From Prochlorococcus sp. AG-363-P06 (GTDB lineage Bacteria > Cyanobacteriota > Cyanobacteriia > PCC-6307 > Cyanobiaceae), in contig QCGD01000003.1 of the NCBI GenBank assembly GCA_003280025.1, positions 62,001 through 126,000 of the forward strand: DNA of 64,000 nucleotides, read 5' to 3'. Below, piece after piece: positions 1 through 8,517 of this stretch. Position 1 is the stretch's first letter, and each line of letters opens with the position of its first letter. The position numbers were made by a program, and so were the translations under genes. The notes under the pieces were generated by a model. The model made no database searches. It was not told where the DNA came from and saw only the letters and a list, made by a program, of their open reading frames with translations.

Positions 1-81
1 TTTGATTGTAAGGGTCTAAGAGTTAATCTTAACTTGATTATAATTTGTGGGTATGATTTTTGAAATTTTCAAAAAAATTAC

Positions 82-109
82 TTGAAAAAGCTTCAAATAA
101 TCATAATAT
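82..109 (+). promoter_or_regulatory. candidate sigma-70 promoter of topA
   Basis: TTGAAA at 82-87 and TAATAT at 104-109 are separated by 16 bp, about 40 bp before the topA start. The hexamers resemble the -35 and -10 elements used by the principal sigma factor. AT-rich sequence produces such matches by chance, so this is tentative. Confidence 0.3.
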
Positions 110-148
110 GCCCTAGTTGAACAAAAACACCAATTTTTGAAATAAACC

Positions 149-2755
149 TTGGATCACACACTTGTTATTGTTGAAAGTCCCACCAAAGCGAAAACTATAA
201 GAAAGTTTTTGCCTTCTAATTATGAAGTTCTTGCTTCAATGGGGCACGTTAGAGATCTTCCAAAAGGAGCTGCTGAAATCCCTGCTGCGGTTAAAAAGGA
301 AAAATGGTCAAGGATAGGAGTTAATACAACAGAAGATTTTGAACCACTTTATATTGTTCCAAAAGATAAGAAAAAGGTTGTTAAAGAGTTGAAAGATGCA
401 TTAAAAGGTGCGACCCAATTATTACTTGCAACTGATGAAGATAGAGAGGGAGAAAGTATTAGCTGGCATCTTATGCAAATACTTAAGCCTAAAATTCCAA
501 CTAAGAGAATGGTTTTTCATGAAATTACGAAAAAGGCAATTAATAAAGCTTTAGATCAAACTAGAGAAATTGATATGGAACTTGTTCAAGCTCAAGAAAC
601 TAGAAGAATCTTGGACAGGCTTTTTGGATATGAATTATCTCCACTACTTTGGAAGAAAGTAGCCCCCCGATTATCTGCTGGTCGTGTTCAATCAGTCTCT
701 GTAAGATTGCTTGTCAGAAGAGAGAGAGAAAGAAGATCATTTAAAAAAGCAAGTTACTGGGGAATTAAAGCTTCTTTAGTAAAAGATAATATTACTTTCG
801 AAACTAAATTATTTAGCTTAAACGGTCAAAGAATTTCTAATGGTTCCGATTTTGATGAACAGAAAGGTAAATTAAAACAAGGAAATAAATCTTTAATAAT
901 TGGAGAAGAAAAAGTCAATGATTTATTGATGGCTTTGTCTTCGGAGGATTGGTTAGTTTCAAAAATCGAGAAAAAACCAGCTACTCGTAAACCAGTACCT
1001 CCATTTACAACTAGTACATTACAACAAGAAGCAAACAGGAAGCTTCGTTTATCTGCAAGAGAAACTATGAGATGTGCTCAAGGGCTATATGAGAGAGGCT
1101 TCATAACATATATGAGAACTGATTCAGTTAATCTATCCGAACAAGCCATAAAAGCTGCGAGAGAATGCGTCAGCTCAAAGTATGGTAAAGAATATTTATC
1201 TAACTCACCAAGACAATTTAGTTCATCTGCAAGAAACGCTCAAGAAGCACACGAAGCTATTAGGCCTGCAGGTGAGGTCTTTAAAACACCAAAGGAAACC
1301 AACCTAACTGGTAGAGACTTATCTCTTTACGATTTAATTTGGAAAAGAACTGTAGCTAGTCAAATGGCGGAAGCTAAGTTAACAATGATCAATGCTGAAA
1401 TTAGTGTAGGGGATGCTTTATTTAAATCAAGCGGGAAAAGTATTGATTTCGCAGGATTCTTCAGAGCTTATGTCGAGGGAAGCGATGACCCAAGTTCATC
1501 CCTTGAACAACAAGAAATTATTCTTCCAAACTTAACAACTGGAACATGCCTTGACGTTGTTAATAAGGAATCTACTTTTCATGAAACTAAACCACCTGCA
1601 AGATATACAGAGGCTGCATTAGTTAAAGTCCTCGAAAAAGAGGGGATTGGGAGGCCTTCTACCTATGCAAGCATTATTGGAACAATTGTGGATAGAGGAT
1701 ATGCGAATATATCTTCCAATACTTTGGCTCCAACCTTTACTGCTTTTGCTGTTACTGCTCTATTAGAAGAACATTTTCCTGATCTAGTTGATACTACTTT
1801 TACTGCAAAAATGGAATCTTCTTTGGATGAAATATCATCAGGTAATCTTGAGTGGCTTCCATACCTTGAGACATTTTATAAGGGTACAAATGGGCTCGAG
1901 GTGAAAGTTCAGAAAACCGAGGGTGATATTGATGGTAAAGCTTATAGGCAAGTTGATTTTGAAGACCTTCCTTGCGTAGTCAGAATAGGCTCTAACGGAC
2001 CTTGGCTAGAGGGTACAAAAATTGATGAATCTGGTAATGAAATTCAGGCTAAAGGTAATCTTCCAATGGATATTACTCCCGGAGATTTAGACATAAAGCA
2101 AGTTGATCAAATTTTAAGTGGCCCATCAGATCTTGGAACCGATCCAAAAACTGGGGAAAAAGTCTTTTTAAGATTCGGACCTTATGGACCTTACGTACAA
2201 TTGGGCAATAATGATGATGATAAAGCTAAACCAAGAAGAGCTTCATTACCCAAAGAATTGAAAACTGATAATCTAACTTTAGATGATGCTCTAGTACTTT
2301 TAAGTTTGCCTAGATTGTTAGGAGTTCATCCTGAAGGAGGTGTTGTTGAAGCGGATAGAGGTAGATTTGGTCCATACATTAAGTGGATAAAAAATGAAAA
2401 AGAATCTGAAAACAGGTCTTTAAAAAAAGAAGATGATGTTTTTAAAGTTGACCTACATCGAGCATTAGAAATACTAGCGATGCCAAAGATGGCTAGAGGA
2501 GGTCAAGAAGTATTAAAAGATTTTGGAAAACCTAAAGAATTTGAAGATAAAATTCAAATATTAAATGGAAGATATGGAATGTATGTAAAGTGCGGTAAAA
2601 CTAATGTTTCTCTTGCTAAAGATACTGATTTGGAAAAATTCTCGATTGAAGATGCAAAAGTTCTTTTGGAAGAAAAACTAAAAGATAAGAAAGGTTCCAT
2701 TATTAAGAAAACTAAAAAAAGCAAAAAGAAGTCTGTTTCGAAAAAGAAAAGTTAG
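149..2755 (+). CDS. topA: DNA topoisomerase I
   Basis: Type IA topoisomerase that relaxes negatively supercoiled DNA through a transient 5'-phosphotyrosine link. The N-terminal Toprim domain is plain: the VESPTKAKT segment near residue 9 and the acidic metal-binding motif DEDREGES at 96-103. The catalytic tyrosine is Tyr321 in ITYMRTDS. At 868 residues it has the usual family length. I see no cysteine zinc fingers at the C-terminus; instead there are three GRFGPY-type C-terminal repeats (around residues 675, 735 and 810) and a very lysine-rich tail, which is common in cyanobacterial TopA. The start is TTG, immediately upstream of the conserved N-terminus. It begins a five-gene + strand run; the next gene starts 8 bp after the stop. 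Confidence 0.97.
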   Translation: MDHTLVIVESPTKAKTIRKFLPSNYEVLASMGHVRDLPKGAAEIPAAVKKEKWSRIGVNTTEDFEPLYIVPKDKKKVVKELKDALKGATQLLLATDEDREGESISWHLMQILKPKIPTKRMVFHEITKKAINKALDQTREIDMELVQAQETRRILDRLFGYELSPLLWKKVAPRLSAGRVQSVSVRLLVRRERERRSFKKASYWGIKASLVKDNITFETKLFSLNGQRISNGSDFDEQKGKLKQGNKSLIIGEEKVNDLLMALSSEDWLVSKIEKKPATRKPVPPFTTSTLQQEANRKLRLSARETMRCAQGLYERGFITYMRTDSVNLSEQAIKAARECVSSKYGKEYLSNSPRQFSSSARNAQEAHEAIRPAGEVFKTPKETNLTGRDLSLYDLIWKRTVASQMAEAKLTMINAEISVGDALFKSSGKSIDFAGFFRAYVEGSDDPSSSLEQQEIILPNLTTGTCLDVVNKESTFHETKPPARYTEAALVKVLEKEGIGRPSTYASIIGTIVDRGYANISSNTLAPTFTAFAVTALLEEHFPDLVDTTFTAKMESSLDEISSGNLEWLPYLETFYKGTNGLEVKVQKTEGDIDGKAYRQVDFEDLPCVVRIGSNGPWLEGTKIDESGNEIQAKGNLPMDITPGDLDIKQVDQILSGPSDLGTDPKTGEKVFLRFGPYGPYVQLGNNDDDKAKPRRASLPKELKTDNLTLDDALVLLSLPRLLGVHPEGGVVEADRGRFGPYIKWIKNEKESENRSLKKEDDVFKVDLHRALEILAMPKMARGGQEVLKDFGKPKEFEDKIQILNGRYGMYVKCGKTNVSLAKDTDLEKFSIEDAKVLLEEKLKDKKGSIIKKTKKSKKKSVSKKKS

Positions 2756-2763
2756 AAAAAGAT

Positions 2764-3315
2764 ATGATTTATAAAATAAAAAAAATTTTTTTATTAATTT
2801 TTTTAATTTTATTACAATCATGTTCTGGTGGCACAATTGGAAATTTTCTTGAATCAAGTTTTGATGATATAGAAAATATAAACAATTCAGAAGAGCGAAA
2901 AGATATTTTAGAGAATAAAAAGGTTTTGAATCAAGAAAATAAGGTAAGAAAAAAAAAGAATATTAAAGCAACCAAAAAAGAAGAGGGAAAAGATATTTTA
3001 GAGAATAAAAAGGTTTTGAATCAAGAAACTAAGGCAATAAAAAAAAAGAATAATAAAGCAACCAAAAAAGAAAAGCGAAAAAATTTTTTAGAGAATAAAA
3101 AAGTCTTAAACTTAGAAAAAATATCAGATAATATAAATAAAAATAAAAAAGTTAATAATTCCTTTAAGAAATCAAAAAATGAGCTTCAATCATACAAAAT
3201 TATATTTATTTTAAAAGACGTTAATCCACAAGATCCTATTAAAGAATTGAGTACCATATTAAGGAATTCTAAGGTAAATTTTGAAATAGAAAAGATAGAA
3301 CGATTTCTCGATTAA
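2764..3315 (+). CDS. putative lipoprotein with internal tandem repeats, unknown function
   Basis: I do not recognise a family. The N-terminus has a short basic stretch, a hydrophobic segment (about residues 8-18) and a lipobox-like LLQSC, predicting a lipoprotein with the acylated cysteine near residue 20. Residues 42-131 are lysine-rich and built from a 30-residue unit: two nearly identical copies and a third degenerate one, each containing the core LENKKVLN. The last 45 residues lose the repeat and look like a small folded domain ending in IEKIERFLD. It starts 8 bp after topA and is probably co-transcribed with it. Such repeats often vary in copy number between strains. The role is unknown. 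Confidence 0.75.
   Translation: MIYKIKKIFLLIFLILLQSCSGGTIGNFLESSFDDIENINNSEERKDILENKKVLNQENKVRKKKNIKATKKEEGKDILENKKVLNQETKAIKKKNNKATKKEKRKNFLENKKVLNLEKISDNINKNKKVNNSFKKSKNELQSYKIIFILKDVNPQDPIKELSTILRNSKVNFEIEKIERFLD
2891..3115 (+). repeat. 90-bp in-frame tandem repeat, about 2.5 copies
   Basis: Copies start at 2891, 2981 and 3071. The first two are near-identical over the full 90 bp; the third matches only its first half or so before diverging. The period is a multiple of three, so the repeat extends the lysine-rich part of the lipoprotein without breaking the frame. Confidence 0.85.
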
Positions 3316-3363
3316 AAAATAAAAGTATGAAAACAAATCAATTCATAATTTTCAAATTAAAAA

Positions 3364-4002
3364 ATGAAAATAACAACTAAAACTCAAGCTTTAAATATAG
3401 TAGAGACTTCTTACTTGGCATCTCTTTCTTCTTTGTTATGGGTCGCTTTATATTATTTACCAATTGGTGGAGCTTTGTTGAGATTAATATTACCTCTCCC
3501 AATTATTTTGTTGCATTTAAGAAGAGGAACTAAAACTGCATTTGAAGGGCTAATAATACAATTTCTTCTTCTATTTATAATTATGGGACCGGTTAGAGGA
3601 ACTTTATTTTTATTTCCTTATGGAATATTGGCTTTTTGGCTAGGCTGGTGTTGGTATAAAGAAAAGAGTTGGAGAATTAGTTTTAGTATAGGGGTTTTTA
3701 TTGGAACTCTTGGTTTTTTTATTAGAGTAATTGCATTATCTACCTTGGTTGGAGAAAATCTTTGGGTGATTATCACTAGAGCAAGTTATGGTTTAATAGA
3801 TAAGTTTATTGAATTATTAAATTTACCTTTTTCTCCCACAATTAGAATTGTCCATTTAATAGCAATATTATTAATAATCTTTCAAGAAATGGTTTATGTT
3901 CTCACAATTCATATTATTGCTTATTCCCTTTTTCCTAGATTGAAGTCATCAATTCCTGATCCTCCAAAAATATTAAATAGCTTAGTGGATTTAAATCTTT
4001 GA
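3364..4002 (+). CDS. DUF2232-type integral membrane protein
   Basis: A 212-residue, very hydrophobic protein with about six predicted membrane segments and almost no soluble domain. Its pattern (an N-terminal amphipathic stretch, paired helices around the LPLPIILLHLRRGTK loop near residue 45, and a basic C-terminal end) fits DUF2232 membrane proteins, which are widespread in cyanobacteria and related to YybS. The biochemical role is not known. It sits 48 bp after the lipoprotein and 7 bp before the CobT-like gene, consistent with one operon. The family assignment is from memory of the sequence pattern; the membrane prediction is direct. Confidence 0.75.
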   Translation: MKITTKTQALNIVETSYLASLSSLLWVALYYLPIGGALLRLILPLPIILLHLRRGTKTAFEGLIIQFLLLFIIMGPVRGTLFLFPYGILAFWLGWCWYKEKSWRISFSIGVFIGTLGFFIRVIALSTLVGENLWVIITRASYGLIDKFIELLNLPFSPTIRIVHLIAILLIIFQEMVYVLTIHIIAYSLFPRLKSSIPDPPKILNSLVDLNL

Positions 4003-4009
4003 TATAAAA

Positions 4010-5167
4010 ATGGATAAGCTTGACTTTGGAATAAATTTTTTTGGAAGTAAAACTAACAAAAAATCGTTTAATAAAATTCTAGATATCCTCAAAAAAAATA
4101 TAAATAACTTTAAAATTTATCTCGTAATTGCTGGCACTGATACTTCTCAAATAAAAGGTATTTCAGCAGCAGGCATTAATAAAAATGCTAGGAGAAAAAC
4201 TGCACTTGCGGATGCAGAATTTTTGCTCTTAGGAGCTTCAAAAGAGCATAAATATAAATTACCTTTACTCAATGCAGGAGTAACACCAGCTCTAATAAGT
4301 TATGTTTGTTCAAAACTTATTTCTGCTAGTCCAATAGTAGTTCCTTTGGGAATTAAGGTTAAACCGTATTTTAGTCATTTGACTGTAGAAGATGAATTTG
4401 TTGAGCCAGCAAAATGTCTAACTACTGGTAAATCTATGCCTAGAAAGAGGGTTTTGAATCTTTATAAAAAAGGAATTAAAATCGGTCAATCTACAAAACA
4501 ACCGATATTAATAGCTGAATCTGTGCCTGGAGGAACTACAACTGCTCAGGCAATAATGGAAGCTTTTGGACTAAATGTCTCTAATTTGGTAGGTAGTAGT
4601 TTGTTTAAAGCGCCTAGAGAATTGAAAAGAAAAGTAATTCAAACTGGACTTTTAAATGCGAATCTAGAAAATGATTTTGATTCTTTTGATGTTATCTCAT
4701 CAGTCGGAGATCCTTTTCAAGCATTCTCTATGGGTTTATTAATAGGAGCTAGATTAACTAATCAACCTGTAGTATTATCCGGTGGAAGTCAAATGCTTGC
4801 GGTGATATTACTTGCATTAGAATCATTAGATTCTAAAAATAAAAAAGATTTTATTGATAATGTTTTTATAGCTACTACTAGTTGGTTGGTAAAGGATAAT
4901 TCAATGAATGATTTATTGAATTTAATTAACCATAAACACCAAGTTAGTTTAATTGGATTAGCAAGTCCTTTAAATTTTCACTCATCAAAATATAAAGAAT
5001 TGCAAGATTATGAATTAGGCCATGTTAAAGAAGGAGTAGGTGCTGGTGGAATATCGTTACTTGCTTTTTTAAATGGTTTTAAAAATTCAGAAATAGTTTC
5101 ATTGTGTCAACTAAATCTGGAAAAGATGAAAGCATTAGGTCAAATTTCGTTAGATGTCGATAATTAA
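4010..5167 (+). CDS. cobT: CobT-like nicotinate-nucleotide phosphoribosyltransferase (cyanobacterial type)
   Basis: Related to CobT, which activates the lower-ligand base of cobalamin by transferring phosphoribose from nicotinate mononucleotide. Family marks include AGTDTSQIKGISAAGIN near residue 42, AESVPGGTTTAQA near 170 and EGVGAGG near the end, where Glu341 aligns with the catalytic glutamate of CobT (GEGSGAA in the enteric enzyme). At 385 residues it is somewhat longer than classical CobT, as expected for the cyanobacterial subfamily. Marine picocyanobacteria are known to make pseudocobalamin with adenine as lower ligand, so the substrate may be adenine rather than dimethylbenzimidazole; that is inference. 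The next gene's ATG directly follows the stop codon, so the two are probably translated from one message. Confidence 0.82.
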   Translation: MDKLDFGINFFGSKTNKKSFNKILDILKKNINNFKIYLVIAGTDTSQIKGISAAGINKNARRKTALADAEFLLLGASKEHKYKLPLLNAGVTPALISYVCSKLISASPIVVPLGIKVKPYFSHLTVEDEFVEPAKCLTTGKSMPRKRVLNLYKKGIKIGQSTKQPILIAESVPGGTTTAQAIMEAFGLNVSNLVGSSLFKAPRELKRKVIQTGLLNANLENDFDSFDVISSVGDPFQAFSMGLLIGARLTNQPVVLSGGSQMLAVILLALESLDSKNKKDFIDNVFIATTSWLVKDNSMNDLLNLINHKHQVSLIGLASPLNFHSSKYKELQDYELGHVKEGVGAGGISLLAFLNGFKNSEIVSLCQLNLEKMKALGQISLDVDN

Positions 5168-6166
5168 ATGTTTGCCCAATATTTAAACAGACGTGAATTT
5201 CTTAAATCAGTTGGCTTGTCTCTGACATTACTTTTAAACTCTTGTAGTAATGTTTCTAAGAAAGTCAATATTGCTCTACAAAATTCCTTTTTACCAGATT
5301 CTTTTAAAGATATAATTCCTTTTTCTTGGAAACAAAAAAAAATTAATTTTGGGAGTAATAATTTAGAAAAAAATAGAAATATAATATTAGATTCTAATTT
5401 TACTTTAATTAATGATGGGTGGATTAGTGCCATAAACTTTAGTCAATTTAACGAAATAAATGAAAGTTATTTTTCAGAAATATTGGATAGAAGATCAAAA
5501 GATTTTTTAAATAGTTTTGAAGTCAATCAAAGAAATAAATTGTTTCCAATTGGCTTAGTCCCATACGCAATAATTTTAAAAAATAATAAAGATTTAGTTA
5601 ATTCAGCGAGACAATCATGGAATTTTCTTTTGTCTAGAAAATTAACTAAGAAAATTATTTTCCCAGAAAGTCCTAGGGTATTGATTTCAATAGCTGAAAA
5701 AATTAACTCATCTGATGCTTTAGCTAAACTTAAAAGCCAAGCAATGTTATTTGATGATCAAAATATACTCAATTGGTTAATTAATTCTGATGCTTGTGTG
5801 GCAATTGTTCCTTATAGTCTTTGCTCAAAATACCTTAAAATAGATCCAAGGCTCTCAATAGTTTTCCCAAATCAAGGGGTACCTTTAATTTGGTATTTTG
5901 TTCTTAGTAGATCAAATCTTTCGAGTGAAATATTAATTGACTGGATCAAATCTTTAGAAAGTAAATCAACAGTGGATAAATTATCAAGTGAGGGATGGTA
6001 TATACCATTTAATACAAATTACATACAAAGTAAGTATAAAGCTGAGATTCATCAGACTTTAGGCCCATCTAAGATTTGTTGGGATAACAGTTGGTCTTTT
6101 CCTCAGTTAACAAATGCTCAAAAATTAAAATTTGAAAATTATTGGAAAAACCTCTTAATCCCATAA
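5168..6166 (+). CDS. solute-binding-like lipoprotein with twin-arginine signal
   Basis: The N-terminus carries NRREFLKSVG, a twin-arginine motif, then a hydrophobic core and LLNSC, a lipobox. This predicts an exported, lipid-anchored protein of 332 residues. The mature part resembles periplasmic-binding folds of the polyamine/iron class (PotD-like): the ALAKLKSQAMLFDD region near 180 and INSDACVAIVPYSLCS near 205 look like hinge segments. No transporter permease or ATPase lies beside it. The ATG follows the cobT-like stop with no gap, so it is in that operon. Its 3' end overlaps the convergent aldo/keto reductase by 12 bp. The ligand is unknown; the fold assignment is moderate. Confidence 0.65.
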   Translation: MFAQYLNRREFLKSVGLSLTLLLNSCSNVSKKVNIALQNSFLPDSFKDIIPFSWKQKKINFGSNNLEKNRNIILDSNFTLINDGWISAINFSQFNEINESYFSEILDRRSKDFLNSFEVNQRNKLFPIGLVPYAIILKNNKDLVNSARQSWNFLLSRKLTKKIIFPESPRVLISIAEKINSSDALAKLKSQAMLFDDQNILNWLINSDACVAIVPYSLCSKYLKIDPRLSIVFPNQGVPLIWYFVLSRSNLSSEILIDWIKSLESKSTVDKLSSEGWYIPFNTNYIQSKYKAEIHQTLGPSKICWDNSWSFPQLTNAQKLKFENYWKNLLIP

Positions 6167-7297
6167 TCTTTTTCTTGGTCGTTGAATCAATAAATTATGG
6201 GTTTGCTTTAATAAATCTGGTATATCTAATTTAGTTGGGCATTTAGGAATACATTCATTGCATTTTAGACAAAATGAAGAATTCTTTTCTTCCCACCAAT
6301 GCCCAGCTCTTCCGATTAAATTATATCTTTCTTTAGCAAAGTCTAATTGGCCATAACCAATAGATATATTTCTTAAGCGAAGTATTTCCGGAATAGGAAT
6401 TTCATTTGGGCATGGTAGGCAAAGTCTGCATTGTTCACATTTGGTAGAAGCTAATCTTTCATCTGCTATTTCTTCGATATTTTTAAGAGCATTAATTTCA
6501 AGTTTTGATAGTTTCTGAGAAGAGTTCCTAAGTTTCTTTGCAAACTCAAAATCTTCAATTTTTGTTGCTCCCAGGGATAAAGTTGTAATACCTTTTGCTA
6601 ACAAAAATCTATATGCCAGTTCTAATGGGTGAAATGGTTTAGAAGCTTCTAACAAAATATTACTTGGAGAATATAATCTGCCGCCTTTATCAGCAGGTGA
6701 TATTGCCAATACTCCCATACCTTTTTTTAAAGCTAATTCTGCCAGAGTAATTTTAGATTGATCTAAATAATGTAAGTGAAGATTACAAAAACTAAAAACT
6801 TCAGAGTTAATTGCTTTTTGGATAAGTGAATAACTGCCGTGAGAACTAAAACCAACTTGATCCACTAATCTTTTTTCAAAAATCCATTTTATGAACTTTT
6901 TCCCTTCCCCAAATAGCACCCACTCTAAATGTTGATTTAAGTTTAGTCCATGAATTGCAAGATTATTAATTTTCCTAAGCTTTAAATTTTTAAGTGAATT
7001 TTCTAAATTATTTATTAGATAATTAATATCTCCCTTAGGTAAAACTTTGGTAGTAATTATCCAATTTTTTTTTGATATTTTATCTTCTATTTCTAATTTT
7101 TCTAACGCATTTCCAATAAGAAGTTCAGCATCACCATAAGAAGCTGCTGTCTCAATATGATTAATACCTACATGATGTGCGTTTTTTATAATGCTATACA
7201 TTTTATCAAGATTTTCAGTTGATCTCATTGTCCCTAAAGTGAATAAACTTACTTTGGACCTTTTACCAAACAATCTTTTTTGTGAATTAATAATCAT
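6155..7297 (-). CDS. aldo/keto reductase with C-terminal 2[4Fe-4S] ferredoxin domain
   Basis: NAD(P)-dependent oxidoreductase fold followed by a ferredoxin-like tail. In the AKR part, HIETAASYG (residues 48-55) holds the active-site tyrosine Tyr54, with Glu49 where classical enzymes have Asp; Lys84 (ITTKVLP) and His116 (IHGLN) complete the tetrad. The tail has two cysteine sets: Cys287, 290, 293, 296 and Cys343, 346, 349, 353, each followed by proline, typical of [4Fe-4S] sites. The protein is 380 residues with no signal peptide, so it is cytoplasmic. The physiological substrate is unknown; electron exchange with ferredoxin is inference. It is divergent from ribE. Confidence 0.85.
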   Translation of the reverse strand: MIINSQKRLFGKRSKVSLFTLGTMRSTENLDKMYSIIKNAHHVGINHIETAASYGDAELLIGNALEKLEIEDKISKKNWIITTKVLPKGDINYLINNLENSLKNLKLRKINNLAIHGLNLNQHLEWVLFGEGKKFIKWIFEKRLVDQVGFSSHGSYSLIQKAINSEVFSFCNLHLHYLDQSKITLAELALKKGMGVLAISPADKGGRLYSPSNILLEASKPFHPLELAYRFLLAKGITTLSLGATKIEDFEFAKKLRNSSQKLSKLEINALKNIEEIADERLASTKCEQCRLCLPCPNEIPIPEILRLRNISIGYGQLDFAKERYNLIGRAGHWWEEKNSSFCLKCNECIPKCPTKLDIPDLLKQTHNLLIQRPRKRLWD

Positions 7298-7403
7298 CTA
7301 AATATGATTAATATATTTTTGATAACTCTTTAATTTATTTATAGTTTAAAATAATTTAAAGTAAAATAACCTTAATAAAAATTTTGTAAAAATATTTAAA
7401 TCT

Positions 7404-8057
7404 ATGTTTACAGGAATAGTCCAGTCAATAGGAAAATTAAAACAGGAAAGAAATATATTGTCAATTGAAATTATTGATAATTTTTTTGATATTAAAATTG
7501 GTGACAGCATAGCTGTTGACGGTATTTGTTTAACAGTTAAAGAAATTTTTCAAAATAAATTTACCGTTGATGTTAGTGAGGAAACATTGAAAAAAACTAC
7601 CTTAGGATTGAAGCGTAATATGAACCAAATTGTTAATTTGGAGCCAGCTCTTCGGGTATCTGATCGTCTTGGAGGGCATATAGTTAGTGGACATATTGAC
7701 GGACTTGGAACTGTTGAGAATATAGAAAAATTAGACAAATCATGGCTATTATCAATAAAGTGGCAAAATGATAATTTTTCTAAATATGTAGTTAATAAAG
7801 GTAGTATTTGTCTAAATGGGATTAGCCTGACGATTGCAAAATATTTAAATGAGGGAGAAATATTTACTATTGCTATAATTCCTCATACATGGAATAACAC
7901 AAATTTGAAGAATTTAAATGTTGGCGATAGTGTTAACCTCGAGGCGGATGCATTAATTAAATACGTAGAGAAATTACTTTTATTTAATAAGAATAAACCT
8001 GAAGATCTTTCTAAGAATGAAATATCATTAGAGTGGCTTAAAGAAAATGGTTGGTAA
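7404..8057 (+). CDS. ribE: riboflavin synthase alpha subunit
   Basis: Catalyses the final step of riboflavin synthesis, dismutation of two 6,7-dimethyl-8-ribityllumazine molecules. The protein starts with the diagnostic MFTGIVQ and is an internal duplication of two lumazine-binding barrels. The first contains GDSIAVDGICLTV and RLGGHIVSGHIDG; the second contains KGSICLNGISLTI, IPHTW and LEADALIKYVE. The 217-residue length is normal. It stands alone here, 9 bp from the convergent cyAbrB gene. The cytoplasmic product feeds FMN/FAD supply. Confidence 0.96.
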   Translation: MFTGIVQSIGKLKQERNILSIEIIDNFFDIKIGDSIAVDGICLTVKEIFQNKFTVDVSEETLKKTTLGLKRNMNQIVNLEPALRVSDRLGGHIVSGHIDGLGTVENIEKLDKSWLLSIKWQNDNFSKYVVNKGSICLNGISLTIAKYLNEGEIFTIAIIPHTWNNTNLKNLNVGDSVNLEADALIKYVEKLLLFNKNKPEDLSKNEISLEWLKENGW

Positions 8058-8066
8058 AAATATTTT

Positions 8067-8420
8067 TTATTTTAATGGAGTAAGATAAATTGTTTTGGAT
8101 TCTTTTTTGAGATCAATTTTAAATCCTTGACCTGGTTGAAGGCCTAATTTTTTTGTGTAGGCATGACCTATTAATAAGTTACCATTACCGTGAACCTTAG
8201 TTTTAAATTCTGCTTGCCTTCCTCTTGATGCTCTATTCCCAGGTCTCCCCGGACCATTATTCCCTAATTTATAACCCTTAGCTTTAATAAGTGCCCTGTA
8301 AAAAATTTTTCTTAAAACTCTTCCACTAGGACCTACATAGCCACAAGCTCTTGCTATCTCATCCTCAGATTTCTTACTTAGTAATTTTGATTTTTCAAGA
8401 AGTTCTTTTCCAACAAGCAT
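8067..8420 (-). CDS. cyanobacterial AbrB-like transcriptional regulator
   Basis: A 117-residue basic protein of the cyAbrB type, which in cyanobacteria binds DNA broadly and regulates carbon and nitrogen related genes. The N-terminal half has the conserved cyAbrB helices (AxACGYVGPSGRVLRKIFYRAL, partly quoted; residues 24-45). The C-terminal part carries the swapped AbrB-like strand motif GNLLIGHAYTKKLGLQPG. In cyAbrB proteins the AbrB-like domain is C-terminal, as here. It lies just downstream of ctaE on the same strand after a 97-bp AT-rich gap that probably holds its own promoter. Targets cannot be read from the sequence. Confidence 0.88.
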   Translation of the reverse strand: MLVGKELLEKSKLLSKKSEDEIARACGYVGPSGRVLRKIFYRALIKAKGYKLGNNGPGRPGNRASRGRQAEFKTKVHGNGNLLIGHAYTKKLGLQPGQGFKIDLKKESKTIYLTPLK

Positions 8421-8517
8421 TATATATGCGTTTTCTAATTATATATTCTTACTAAAAATAAGAATTGTGGCAATATAAATTAATAAAAAATATATTTTTT
8501 CTGATAAAAAATGTTTC

